The notes under the pieces are model-generated. The model ran no database searches. It was not told where the DNA came from and saw only the letters and a program-made list of their open reading frames with translations. Shown piece by piece: positions 17,901 to 25,838 of a stretch of DNA of 64,000 nucleotides (positions are counted from its first letter, which is position 1; each line of letters starts with the position of its first letter). The DNA is taken from contig JANXTZ010000046.1 in NCBI GenBank assembly GCA_025352125.1, positions 24,553 through 88,552 on the forward strand, in the 5' to 3' direction. This DNA comes from Deinococcales bacterium. Its GTDB lineage: Bacteria; Deinococcota; Deinococci; Deinococcales; JAAFIG01. A program made the translations under genes and the position numbers.

Positions 17901-18773
17901 TTTGCCGATGCCTGGCTCGCCTTCAATCAAGACAACCCTGCCGACGCCTAGTTTCGCCTCAGCGATGGCTTTCAGACAGCGTTCACGCTCCAGGCTGCGT
18001 CCGACCATGCGCAATCCTGCCCCAACCTCGAGCGAACTTCGGGTATTGATGCTTGACCGCGATTGTCCGCTTTGAATGCGTTCCCCCAAGACCCGCATCT
18101 TGCCCGACACCAGCTCGTCAATCTCTGCCAGGGAGTTGCGAAAATGCTCAAAATGATCTCGAGCCTCAGACGAGCGCCCCAGTACCAAACAACTGCGGAT
18201 CAACGAAATGTTTGCCCGTTCATTCAGCGGCTCGAGCCTGATCTGAGCGCCCGCCAGGGCAATCACATCCTCAAAAGCCCCCGCCATTTCCGCCAGGTGC
18301 TCGAGTCTGCGCAGTCCGGCGTTCAGCTCGATCTGCCACTGATCTCGAGCCTCGAGGGTCCATTCGTCATTGACGCCCTTGAGCAATTGTTTTTGACTGA
18401 AGGCGATAAAACCGTTGATGACCGATGGATCGTGTTGCTCGCCGTTACCAGCCAATTGCAGGCGAATCAGGCTCAGATCGAGCCGCAGTCTTGATGGCTC
18501 GAGTTGCACACGCTCGCGGTCTGAGGCAAAGACATCCCGCCCGAGTGATTGCGACACCCGCCACATCAACTGACTGAGGTTTTTGCGACCCCTCTCGGGG
18601 CGCTCGAGCGACCAGAAGACGTCGGCAAGATCATCGCGGTCGTGTGCCTGTTGGTAAAATCCCAGATACGCCAGCAAGCTGCGCTCGAGTTTGGAATGAA
18701 ATTTTACGGTCATGCCCTGGGCGTCGCTGACCGCAAATTCACCCAAGAGGTTGACGTAAATCAGATCATTCAT
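14994..18773 (-). CDS. Large SARP-type transcriptional regulator (BTAD-AAA ATPase-TPR-HTH)
   Basis: A 1259-residue regulator. Residues 1-100 form an OmpR-like winged-helix region (LLGEFAVSDAQG... as in SARP proteins), 100-230 the bacterial transcriptional activation domain, and 255-600 an AAA/STAND ATPase with Walker A GEPGIGKT (285-292) and Walker B LAVFIDDLQWAD (about 396-407). About 600-1150 is TPR-like helical repeats. The C-terminus (about 1210-1259, VEDLANALNTSVATIKRDL) looks like a second, DeoR-type helix-turn-helix. Such proteins are ligand- or partner-gated activators; targets are unknown, the flanking lipoproteins being candidates. The start is leaderless (TAACAT, 5 nt, ATG). Confidence 0.85.
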   Translation of the reverse strand: MNDLIYVNLLGEFAVSDAQGMTVKFHSKLERSLLAYLGFYQQAHDRDDLADVFWSLERPERGRKNLSQLMWRVSQSLGRDVFASDRERVQLEPSRLRLDLSLIRLQLAGNGEQHDPSVINGFIAFSQKQLLKGVNDEWTLEARDQWQIELNAGLRRLEHLAEMAGAFEDVIALAGAQIRLEPLNERANISLIRSCLVLGRSSEARDHFEHFRNSLAEIDELVSGKMRVLGERIQSGQSRSSINTRSSLEVGAGLRMVGRSLERERCLKAIAEAKLGVGRVVLIEGEPGIGKTKLIQSLTDDATWRGQNVLRATAQEWCQLEPYSVIREMLGDNLGSLRLEMVRTQLAQVWLQEAARVVPKLLAGTPKVSFEEHHEPQRLRESLIEVFKTLARIQPLAVFIDDLQWADEPSLELLTGLGRILESLPIVVVIGFRSLEARGRLEVWQCIENLEGQSLTTRLELQALKREKIKEMAQKALGIALLPEVVTHLEHVSQGNPMFVLQTLKVLLETGIALEDQSLWMNRLKTMPLATGLREVIVSRLSRLEARTRDLLQLAAAIGARFEFEMLQDLTQLPTLELLDMLDALIQTGFLQEIEPGFGFAHDQLRTTIYQQLSKTQSSQLHLQILQNLEVAGVSAPEVLANHAERAEQYLLAKRYRLTCAEHALALHSYPQALQDLQAIGDLEQTDFDAGEQIRFLEARIRADGVQNGFERMLRDMTSLDALFERLPSKRLELVCRRAKTLAGIGRTSEALALIDNAMLERLNHDAHDQAQVFIAKGGVFLAGGGPFDLALEPLILAVQLCVDHQLKLEPEARANLGLAFSQLGQFSDALNEYQTALRLAEQDFDTHREALTLGRIAACYCSQGYCRDAIPYLERAIALCHKLGLRVEEAKNLSNFGFTQFQIGNVNKGIELYDQALELSKAIGATFSEAHILGATAFYKYLHSDPELARGQLQLALEKYLELGDLEGQGFIMSQLGLLHHWGGQLERANDFLREAREVMSNIKDLTGEMSALVWLIENMILQDRVIEAQVLASEGQQQSKLHQLPNQEMQFTRLIAKIEFLNGSTRASLKYLQDCLPESGQYQGVVIDGFYRFHLLNFEVLTALDEPKNALIALEKAHKHAQIELQSYPESQRVGWRKAIPVVNKILSLFEQHFELKISVRLASKDAPTGRTLQENEFLNVDLVIHKPEDDQFLDKTKRRQHQLERLCIQALEQGALPTVEDLANALNTSVATIKRDLAALRATNVNLSTRGARISA

Positions 18774-18776
18774 GCC

Positions 18777-19364
18777 TTATGTTAACAGTTCAGCTTCGGC
18801 TCGAGCTTGAGCCTGATCTTGCAGTGCCGTCCAGTCACTTCTGAGCATGGCATACGCCGCATGATCGACTTGTTTTGCGTGAAGCATCCAAACCTCTCGA
18901 AGTACGCCCTCGAACTGAAAACCCAATCGTTGTGCCAACGCTCGAGATTTATGGTTCTCAACGTGCGCCTGCAACTCGAGACGGTTCAAGCCAAGGTCGT
19001 CGAACACAAAGCCCAGCATTGCCAGCAGCGCTTTGGACATCAAACCGCGCCCGCCAACATCTGCGCCCAGCCAGTAGCCAACCATCGTGCTTTTCGCTTG
19101 GCGATCAACTGGAAAAAAGAGAATTCCGCCCACCAAGCGACCCTCGAGCCAGATGCCAACCCAGGGTAAACCGTCCTCGGCGTACCTCGTGATGCCGCGC
19201 TTGATAAAATCTTGCGCCTGCTCGAGCGTTTGAATCGTTTGTCCCCACTCGAGCCAGACGCCCAAATGGTCCTTGTTGGCAAGTACAAACGCCAGAAATT
19301 CTGGCGCGTGGCGAAACTCGAGAAATCGTAAATCTGCGCCGTCTCCAAGGTCATGTTTGAACAT
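18777..19364 (-). CDS. RimJ/RimL-type GNAT N-acetyltransferase
   Basis: A 195-residue GNAT protein of the ribosomal-protein-serine acetyltransferase group. GYWLGADVGGRGLMSKAL is the acetyl-CoA loop, and NRLELQAHVENHKSRALAQ with RLGFQFEGVLRE is the RimJ/RimL C-terminal signature. The true substrate could be a ribosomal protein N-terminus or another amine. ATG at 19364 has TATCGT 5 nt upstream. The stop is 4 bp from the start of the large regulator, which nevertheless has its own promoter-like box. Confidence 0.8.
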   Translation of the reverse strand: MFKHDLGDGADLRFLEFRHAPEFLAFVLANKDHLGVWLEWGQTIQTLEQAQDFIKRGITRYAEDGLPWVGIWLEGRLVGGILFFPVDRQAKSTMVGYWLGADVGGRGLMSKALLAMLGFVFDDLGLNRLELQAHVENHKSRALAQRLGFQFEGVLREVWMLHAKQVDHAAYAMLRSDWTALQDQAQARAEAELLT

Positions 19365-19397
19365 GCTTCACGATAAACCAAAACCCGAGCCTTGCGT

Positions 19398-20546
19398 TCA
19401 CGTCCATTGGTGAGGGTCGAACAATCGACTGTGCTCATCCATCGCAAAACGGTCGGTCATGCCCGCCAAGTAATCGCAAACCGCGCGTTCAAGCCCAACC
19501 AATTCAACCCGCGCTCGAGCACCCTCGGGCATCATGGTGGGGCGTTTGAAAAACGCATCGAACAGGGCACTCAAAATATGTTCAGCTTTGTGAACTTGGC
19601 GTTCCTTGCGGTAATGGCGGTACAGGTTGACGTACAAAAAGCTTTTCAATTCCTTTAACTCGAGCATTGCGGCATCCGAGTGACAGACCACGGTGCTTTT
19701 GGCACGGCGCACATCACTTAAACTCGAGATGTTGTGCTTTGTCAGTGCCGCGTCGGTGGTGGTGATGATGTCGGTAATCACCCAACCCAGCAATTCTCGT
19801 ATCAAAACCCGTCGTTCAAACTCCGACACGCGGCTTGGTGTAAAACCAAGCTCAGACGTGAAACGTTGCCAGACTTTCAACTCGAGCAACATCTCGTCCG
19901 TGAGCAACCCACTGCGCAGACCATCGTCCAGATCGTGGGTGTTGTACGCCGTCTCATCGGCAATGTTGGCAATTTGTGCCTCGAGCGACGCAATCCAAGT
20001 TGGCTCAAACGCCTGAATTTCAATCAAATCAGATTCGGTTTCGTGCTTGACCATGCCCTCGAGCGTCTCCCAAGCCAGGTTCAAACCATCCCAATCTGCA
20101 TAACGCTTCTCGAGCTTGGTCACCACCCGAAAAGACTGCTTGTTGTGGTCAAAACCCCCAGAGCCGCGCATCAACTCGTTCAAAATTCGTTCGCCCGCAT
20201 GACCAAACGGCGGATGTCCAAGATCGTGTGCCAGCGCCACCGTTTCCGCCAAATCCTCGTTCACCCCAAGCGCCCGCGCTATCGTTTTGGCAACCTGCGC
20301 CACCTCGAGCGTGTGGGTCAAACGCGTGCGGTAATGATCGCCCTCGGTGTTGACAAAAACCTGGGTTTTGTACTCGAGCCGTCGAAACGCACCCGTGTGA
20401 ATCACGCGGTCGCGGTCTTTTTGAAAAACCGTTCGATACGCGCTTTCCTCTTCAGGGTGCAGCCTTCCCTTGGACTCACTACTCAAGACGGCATACGGTG
20501 CCAAGGTCAGTCGTTCGTTTTCCTCGAGCTTTGCGCGGTCAAACAT
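19398..20546 (-). CDS. dgt: dGTP triphosphohydrolase-like HD-domain protein
   Basis: A 382-residue deoxyguanosinetriphosphate triphosphohydrolase-like protein, splitting dNTPs to the nucleoside and tripolyphosphate. The HD metal site is ALAHDLGHPPFGH (His107, Asp108); RDRVIHTGAFRRLEYKTQV and RTRLTHTLEV supply the nucleotide-binding and first metal-ligand segments, and IADETAYNTHDLDD the final Asp. The reading frame runs back to 20747, but the family N-terminus and a TACACT box 7 nt upstream place the ATG at 20546; the extension is composed of repeat sequence. It lies downstream of htpG. Confidence 0.88.
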   Translation of the reverse strand: MFDRAKLEENERLTLAPYAVLSSESKGRLHPEEESAYRTVFQKDRDRVIHTGAFRRLEYKTQVFVNTEGDHYRTRLTHTLEVAQVAKTIARALGVNEDLAETVALAHDLGHPPFGHAGERILNELMRGSGGFDHNKQSFRVVTKLEKRYADWDGLNLAWETLEGMVKHETESDLIEIQAFEPTWIASLEAQIANIADETAYNTHDLDDGLRSGLLTDEMLLELKVWQRFTSELGFTPSRVSEFERRVLIRELLGWVITDIITTTDAALTKHNISSLSDVRRAKSTVVCHSDAAMLELKELKSFLYVNLYRHYRKERQVHKAEHILSALFDAFFKRPTMMPEGARARVELVGLERAVCDYLAGMTDRFAMDEHSRLFDPHQWT

Positions 20547-20637
20547 GCCTGACAGTGTACAGGAGTTTGTTAAAAGTTCTTGTCGGTCATTTTCCAAACG
20601 AAACAAGAAAAACTGAATTATGGTCCCTCGAGCACAG

Positions 20638-20733
20638 AATAAAACTCCCTTCTCCTGATGTTGGGAGAAGCGATTCCGCCCGAAGGTGCGTCTTGGAATC
20701 AAGAAGGGTTGGGGATGAGGGTGGAAATATGGT
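20638..20733. repeat. Dispersed hairpin repeat, copy 2 with a 36-bp internal insertion
   Basis: The first 33 bp match copy 1 (AATAAAACTCCCTTCTCCTG... to GGGAGAAG). A 36-bp insert follows, itself bounded by GATTCC and its complement GGAATC and repeating GAAG at its edges. The family end GGTTGGGGATGAGGGT comes next. It lies between htpG and dgt. Confidence 0.65.
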
Positions 20734-20749
20734 TTTCTTTCTCGCAATT

Positions 20750-22612
20750 CTACCCAAGCAACCTGTTCAAGCGCCTCACAAAATCCACCCGATCAGGAAT
20801 TTCTGCCCCCTCGAGCAACAACGATTGCACCAACAACACGTGCGCGGTGTCGTCCAAGGTTTCATCGTTTGCGTCTTTCAAACCAACGATCAACGGATGG
20901 TTCGGGTTCAACTCGAGAATTGGCTTTGTTGCTGGCATTTCCGATTCTCTTCCCATCTGGCGCAGCATGGCTTGCATCTGGAAGGTCGGGTCGGTGTCGT
21001 CTGTGACCACGCAGGCTGGAGACTCGAGCAGACGGCTTGAAGCTTTGACATCTTTGACCAGATCACCCAGCGCGGTTTTGATTCGGTTGATGATCGGTGC
21101 GGCTTTTTTGGCGGCTTTGGCATTGGTTTCAGATTTCAACTCATCGGCAACATCGCCTCGGTTGACGGCTTTCAACTCGAGGTCTTTGTACTTGCCGTAC
21201 CCTTGAATCACAATGTCATCAATCTCATCGTCGCAGATCAGCACCTCAATGTCTTTTTTGCGGTACGCCTCGAGCAAGGGACTGGCGCGAAGCACGTTTT
21301 CAGTGCCGCCCGTGATGAAATAAATCGCTTTCTGGTCGGCTTGCATCCTAGCTTGATAGTCGGCAAAACCCGTCAAGCCCTCAATCTTGCTGGATTTAAA
21401 CCGCACCAGTTCGGCTAGGGTGTCACGGTTTTCAAAATCCTGGTACAAACCCTCTTTTAACGGACGGTTGAACGCCAGAATAAACGTATTCCAAGTGTCT
21501 TTCTCGTCGCTGGCAATCCTCGAGAATTCCGAGATTAATTTCTTGACCGTTGCCGTGCGAATGGTTTTCATGATCTTGTTCTGTTGCAAGATTTCTCGAG
21601 AGACGTTTAACGGCAAGTCCTCAGAGTCGATCACACCCTGCACAAATCGCAACCAGGTTGGAAGCAGTTCCTTGTCGTCGTCGGTGATAAATACGCGACG
21701 CACGTAAAGTTTAACGCCCGGTTTGTAGTTGGCGTGATACAGGTCAAACGGCGCGGCTTTGGGTACAAACAACAAACTGGTGTACTGAATCGTGCCCTCG
21801 GCTTTGTTGTGCAACCAAAAGAGCGGTTCATCCATGCTGTGGCTGGTTGACTTGAAAAACTCGATGTAATCTTCGTCTTTCAAATCATTCTTGCTTCTGG
21901 ACCAGATGGCGCTGGCGCTATTGATCTGCTCAATTGCCTGAGATTTGGTGTTTTCCGCGCCGTCTTTGCCGTACTCGGTTTTTTCAAAATGGAGGAATAT
22001 TGGGAAGGCAATATGGTTCGAGTATTTTTTGACCAGTTGCTCGAGTTGCCATCGGTTGGCGTACTCGTTACCCTCCTCGTTCAAGTAGAGTTTGATCAGT
22101 GTGCCCTGGGTGTCTTTGCTGGCAGGCTCGAGTTCATAACCGCCCTTGCCGTCAGAACTCCACTTCCAAGCTTCGGCTTCACCCGCACGGCGCGAAACGA
22201 CCTCCACCCTGTTAGCCACCATGAACGCCGAGTAAAACCCAACGCCAAACTGCCCAATCAAATTGGAATCTTTTTTCGCGTCGCCCGAAAGTCCCGCCAG
22301 AAAGCTTTTGGTGCCACTTTTGGCAATGGTCCCCAGGTGCTCGACCAGATCGGTCTGGTTCATGCCGATGCCGTTGTCCTCAATCTCGAGGCTGCGCTCT
22401 GAGGCTGTGTCATCAAAACGCAAATCGATGCGTGGCGACCAGGTGACTTGTTTAAATTGATCGTCCGTGATGGTCGCGTACTTGAACTTGTCAATCGCGT
22501 CGTTGGCGTTCGAGATCAACTCGCGCAAAAATATTTCTTTGTGGCTGTAGAGCGAGTGAATGATGAGGTGCAGCAATTGACTGACTTCGGTCTGAAATTC
22601 GTGTTTGGGCAT
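20750..22612 (-). CDS. htpG: Molecular chaperone HtpG (Hsp90)
   Basis: A 620-residue Hsp90-family ATP-dependent chaperone. The N-terminal GHKL ATPase has ELISNANDAIDK (Glu and Asn for magnesium/ATP), DNGIGM and GQFGVGFYSAF; the middle domain carries the catalytic Arg segment SREILQQNKI; the C-terminal dimerisation domain ends RRLNRLLG without the eukaryotic MEEVD tail. The ATG at 22612 has a ribosome binding site (GGAGG). Length is normal for bacterial HtpG. The hairpin repeat lies just downstream. Confidence 0.96.
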   Translation of the reverse strand: MPKHEFQTEVSQLLHLIIHSLYSHKEIFLRELISNANDAIDKFKYATITDDQFKQVTWSPRIDLRFDDTASERSLEIEDNGIGMNQTDLVEHLGTIAKSGTKSFLAGLSGDAKKDSNLIGQFGVGFYSAFMVANRVEVVSRRAGEAEAWKWSSDGKGGYELEPASKDTQGTLIKLYLNEEGNEYANRWQLEQLVKKYSNHIAFPIFLHFEKTEYGKDGAENTKSQAIEQINSASAIWSRSKNDLKDEDYIEFFKSTSHSMDEPLFWLHNKAEGTIQYTSLLFVPKAAPFDLYHANYKPGVKLYVRRVFITDDDKELLPTWLRFVQGVIDSEDLPLNVSREILQQNKIMKTIRTATVKKLISEFSRIASDEKDTWNTFILAFNRPLKEGLYQDFENRDTLAELVRFKSSKIEGLTGFADYQARMQADQKAIYFITGGTENVLRASPLLEAYRKKDIEVLICDDEIDDIVIQGYGKYKDLELKAVNRGDVADELKSETNAKAAKKAAPIINRIKTALGDLVKDVKASSRLLESPACVVTDDTDPTFQMQAMLRQMGRESEMPATKPILELNPNHPLIVGLKDANDETLDDTAHVLLVQSLLLEGAEIPDRVDFVRRLNRLLG

Positions 22613-22732
22613 GGTTTTTACTTCCTCCGTAAGACAAATATCTTGTAGCAAACGCACAGTACATCTTACGTTGCAAAACTGATTTTACAAAAAGCCTGCA
22701 ACTTGCGACAAGACCTTTGATCACGCTCGAGT

Positions 22733-24427
22733 TCACCTTGCAACAAACACAATTGCGTTCGGCACGGCTCGAGAGGCGCTGTTCGGCAGCATTCCTCCTG
22801 CCAGAAAAACTTGCGCACTGCCGCCAGAATCCAGACGCATCGCCTCCTTTAAACCCGCCGCAACAAGCGCTCGAGCGAACTCTTCTGGCGTTCCCGACTC
22901 GAGGAACGCCACCACCCAATTGTTTTGCTGATCGATACCGATGGCAACCTGTTTGGTCTTGCGCCAGATTTCTTTGCTGGTGTCAAACCCTTCACTCGAG
23001 GCGTTGATGGCGTACAAACTGTTCGTGACCAGTTTTGGTCCTGCCGCCAGAATATTTTGGGCGCTGGCGAACACTGGGTCTGACCACGTGGTGCTGATGG
23101 TGAGCGTGTCATTGAGGTTCGCCGTGAACCCAGGAAATGCCAGTGGGTTCAAACTGAAGGTGATTTGACCGAGCGCTGGCGTAAAACCCTCATCGTGAAG
23201 CTCGAGGATTTTACCGTCTTGAACAACAATTGTTGTGAATCCTAGTCCGCCCGTTGGTACAAAACCGTCGCCGACAAAATAGGTCAACCATTGCGGGTGC
23301 GGCGCGGCTCGAGCGGTGTTCACGCCCCAGGTTTTGCCGTTCAAACCCAAATTGAGTCGCACCTTCGGCGTTCCCCAGACGGCTCGAGTCCCAAAAAGAT
23401 CATCGGTCAATAGTCCCAGCGTTGCGCGGTTTCCTCTGGCGTAACTGAGGATTTGATTGTTGCTCACCACCAAATCCACACTTAAACTTTGCGTTACATC
23501 GTAATAACCACCGTTCACTGCCACAACCGCGCCTGCATCCTCGGCGTACTCGAGCGCGGTTTTGCCACCCCCCAGACCTGCCGTGACCACAAAAGGTTTG
23601 AATTTTCCAGCCTCGAGCGTGATGAGGTGCAACTGATTGGAAAGTGAATAACTGATTCCAGTTGGAGCAAGTCCAGGTGTTGGCGTCGGCGCGTCAGGAA
23701 TCACCACGTCCACGACAACACGATCAGGATTGCTGAGACTGGAAAGTTGCACTGTGGCGTGCTTGGAAATTTCAAGCTCGAGAACAGTATTCAATCCGTC
23801 AGGCACAAGCCGCGCCCTCGAAAGCGATTCGCCTCCAATAGGAATGAACCTGCCCGTGCTTAAAAAAGTGTTCTCGAGATGGATTTTGATTTTGTTGTTG
23901 GAGATTTGCTCGAGACTGGCGTTAACTCCCTTGGAAACATCTATGGCTATACGGCTTGTACGCCCTCTGGAGGCTCGAGCGTCAAACACTTGCACCAAAC
24001 CGCCCACTGGCACAAAGGGGGTGTCCTGATCTGCCTCAAAATTGATGCTGGCGAGGTTCGGATCACTCGGCGGCGTCAAGGTAAAACCAAGCTCGGTGAG
24101 CACTTGAACCTGTACAAAAACCTGATTCTCGAGCATCAACGGTGCTTCCAAATATGTCAAAACATTATTTTGCGCGAGCCAACCCTTTAACGGCAGGTAC
24201 TCGAGCGTCAAACCACCACGTTTGAACCTCAACTGCCCAGACAAGCTCGAAGTCTGAATGCTCACCCCAAATAGCTCCAATCTCGAGATTGGAATCAAAT
24301 CCAGTCCAGGTTTCAGGTCAACTCGGGATTCCAAGGCTGGGGTTAGTGGTACACCAGCAAAAGTGATGGGTGCGGCGATTGCACTCGAGAAAGCCATCAA
24401 AAGGACAAGAAAAAGAAATCGAATCAC
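22733..24427 (-). CDS. Exported phosphodiester glycosidase-family protein (NAGPA domain)
   Basis: A 564-residue exported protein with a signal peptide (1-18). Residues about 20-115 look like a copper-amine-oxidase-N-like domain and 145-250 like an AMIN-type peptidoglycan-binding beta-sandwich. From about 275 to the end lies the NAGPA/DUF2233 domain, with VVAVNGGYYD, a Gly-rich core and the terminal MRLDSGGSAQVFLAGG active-site segment. Related enzymes remove GlcNAc from phosphodiesters on cell-wall polymers. A cell-surface role in polysaccharide or teichoic-acid-like trimming is inferred. GTG start with TAGCAT 5 nt upstream (leaderless). Confidence 0.85.
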   Translation of the reverse strand: MIRFLFLVLLMAFSSAIAAPITFAGVPLTPALESRVDLKPGLDLIPISRLELFGVSIQTSSLSGQLRFKRGGLTLEYLPLKGWLAQNNVLTYLEAPLMLENQVFVQVQVLTELGFTLTPPSDPNLASINFEADQDTPFVPVGGLVQVFDARASRGRTSRIAIDVSKGVNASLEQISNNKIKIHLENTFLSTGRFIPIGGESLSRARLVPDGLNTVLELEISKHATVQLSSLSNPDRVVVDVVIPDAPTPTPGLAPTGISYSLSNQLHLITLEAGKFKPFVVTAGLGGGKTALEYAEDAGAVVAVNGGYYDVTQSLSVDLVVSNNQILSYARGNRATLGLLTDDLFGTRAVWGTPKVRLNLGLNGKTWGVNTARAAPHPQWLTYFVGDGFVPTGGLGFTTIVVQDGKILELHDEGFTPALGQITFSLNPLAFPGFTANLNDTLTISTTWSDPVFASAQNILAAGPKLVTNSLYAINASSEGFDTSKEIWRKTKQVAIGIDQQNNWVVAFLESGTPEEFARALVAAGLKEAMRLDSGGSAQVFLAGGMLPNSASRAVPNAIVFVAR

Positions 24428-24576
24428 AACCCATGCTAACGACCCGCAAGCTCAGGAATCTGAGAAAAGTCTCAAAGGTTAAGTATTTCAACCTTCACAC
24501 AAGACTTTTATCTTGAACCCGACCTTATCAAAATGAGCTGTGTGATTTTAAGCACTCGAGAAACCCTGTACCCTGC

Positions 24577-24582
24577 TATACT
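24577..24582 (+). promoter_or_regulatory. -10 box of the leaderless mglB transcript
   Basis: TATACT lies 6 nt before the mglB ATG at 24589, with no ribosome binding site between. Transcription should begin at or within a base of the start codon. Confidence 0.6.
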
Positions 24583-24588
24583 TTTCAC

Positions 24589-25086
24589 ATGATAGAGCCG
24601 AGTATCGCACTTTACGGGGAAGCGTTTGCCAAAGTCACCGCTTCGCTCGATGAATTACTGACCAAAGCACATGTCCGCTACGCCATGCTGGTTGATCGCA
24701 AAGGTTTTGTGCTGGCACACCGCGAGGCGCTCTGGGCACCCAAGCCGCCAACGCTGGATTCCATCGCCACCCTGATTGCCGGCAATGCCGCCGCCACCAG
24801 TGCCCTCGCCAAACTTTTGGGCGAACGCCGTTTTAACGAACTGGTGCATCAGGGCGAACGCATCGGCTTGTACGTCGAAGAAATCTCCAACGAGGGTTTG
24901 CTGGTCGTGATCTTTGACGAAACCGCACCGATTGGACGCGTCAAACTGTTTGCCAAAAAATCCATCGAAGAAATCAGTGGATTAATTGACTCGCTCGGCA
25001 GTGTCGAAACCACCAATGCCGACCTCGGCAATGACTTTGCCCTCGACGCAAGCGCCCTGCTCGACGATTTGTTCAAGGGGATGTAA
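24589..25086 (+). CDS. mglB: Roadblock/LC7-domain protein MglB
   Basis: A 165-residue roadblock/LC7 protein, the expected GTPase-activating partner of MglA; a homodimer would embrace one MglA. The domain covers about residues 15-135 ([16 protein letters not shown]..., then [19 protein letters not shown]), followed by a helical Asp-rich tail. Adjacent mglA starts one base inside the stop codon (TAATG), so they are coupled. Such pairs set cell polarity in gliding bacteria and occur in Thermus/Deinococcus. No CTCGAG occurs within the gene. Confidence 0.88.
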   Translation: MIEPSIALYGEAFAKVTASLDELLTKAHVRYAMLVDRKGFVLAHREALWAPKPPTLDSIATLIAGNAAATSALAKLLGERRFNELVHQGERIGLYVEEISNEGLLVVIFDETAPIGRVKLFAKKSIEEISGLIDSLGSVETTNADLGNDFALDASALLDDLFKGM

Positions 25087-25676
25087 TGTCAACCATCAAT
25101 TTCGCAGCTCGAGAAATCAATTGTAAAATCGTGTATTACGGACCTGGCGTGGCAGGCAAGACCACCAACCTCAAATGGATTTACAAACAAGTTGACGACA
25201 GCGTGAAGGGCGAGATGGTTTCGCTCGCCACCGAGGACGAACGCACCCTGTTCTTCGACTTTCTGCCGATAGATTTGGGCACAGTTCAAGGCTTCAAAAC
25301 CCGTTTTCACCTCTACACCGTGCCAGGGCAAGTCTTTTACAATGCCAGCCGCAAACTGATTTTGCGCGGCGTGGATGGCATTATTTTTGTTGCCGACAGC
25401 GCCCCAAACCGCCTTCGCGCCAACGCCGAATCCATGCGCAATTTACGCGAGAATTTGCAAGAATACAACCTGTCCCTAGACGAAATCCCCATGATCGTGC
25501 AATTCAACAAACGCGACCTGCCCGACGCCATGCCGATTGAAATGCTTCGAGCCGTGGTTGACCCCAAAGGACAATTCCCATTCCAGGAAGGTGCAGCCTC
25601 GAGTGGCGGCGGCGTGTTCGAGACATTGCGTGCCGTGTCAAAAATGGTTCTCGAGCGTCTGGCGAAAAGCAAGTAA
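25086..25676 (+). CDS. mglA: Ras-like GTPase MglA
   Basis: A 196-residue small GTPase of the MglA family. The P-loop is GPGVAGKTT (19-27), the switch II region contains [18 protein letters not shown], and NKRD supplies guanine specificity. The PGQ motif in place of the Ras DxxG is the MglA hallmark. It acts with MglB (GAP) as a polarity switch on the inner face of the membrane. A 15-bp stem hairpin lies 24 bp past the stop. Confidence 0.94.
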   Translation: MSTINFAAREINCKIVYYGPGVAGKTTNLKWIYKQVDDSVKGEMVSLATEDERTLFFDFLPIDLGTVQGFKTRFHLYTVPGQVFYNASRKLILRGVDGIIFVADSAPNRLRANAESMRNLRENLQEYNLSLDEIPMIVQFNKRDLPDAMPIEMLRAVVDPKGQFPFQEGAASSGGGVFETLRAVSKMVLERLAKSK

Positions 25677-25699
25677 GCGAATAGCAATTAGCTGAATGC

Positions 25700-25739
25700 A
25701 AAATCTCGAGCGTCCGAAACTTCAGACGCTCGAGATTTT
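25700..25739 (+). terminator. Hairpin terminator after mglA, with CTCGAG in both arms
   Basis: AAAATCTCGAGCGTC, a 10-nt loop and its exact complement, ending in ATTTT and followed by GGAGTTTTATTT. The structure is symmetrical, so it could also stop transcription arriving from aroG. Confidence 0.7.
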
Positions 25740-25810
25740 GGAGTTTTATTTGGAGTGTCAAGGCAAGATTTCTCGAGCCAAATGATGAAGCATATAAAGG
25801 TTTTTGGCTA

Positions 25811-25838
25811 ACGGCTAATTGCTTACGGCTAATTGCTT
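25811..25838. repeat. Tandem 14-bp repeat at the 3' end of the DAHP synthase gene
   Basis: Two perfect copies of ACGGCTAATTGCTT in tandem. They encode the last residues (KQLAVSN) and the stop of the DAHP synthase gene. The core AGCAATTAGC occurs inverted at 25682-25692, just after mglA, so the intergenic region is framed by inverted copies. Confidence 0.6.

Noticed and set aside
19734..20552. 272-codon plus-strand frame opposite dgt
   Set aside because: The HD-domain enzyme on the minus strand is unambiguous; the opposite frame is a composition effect.
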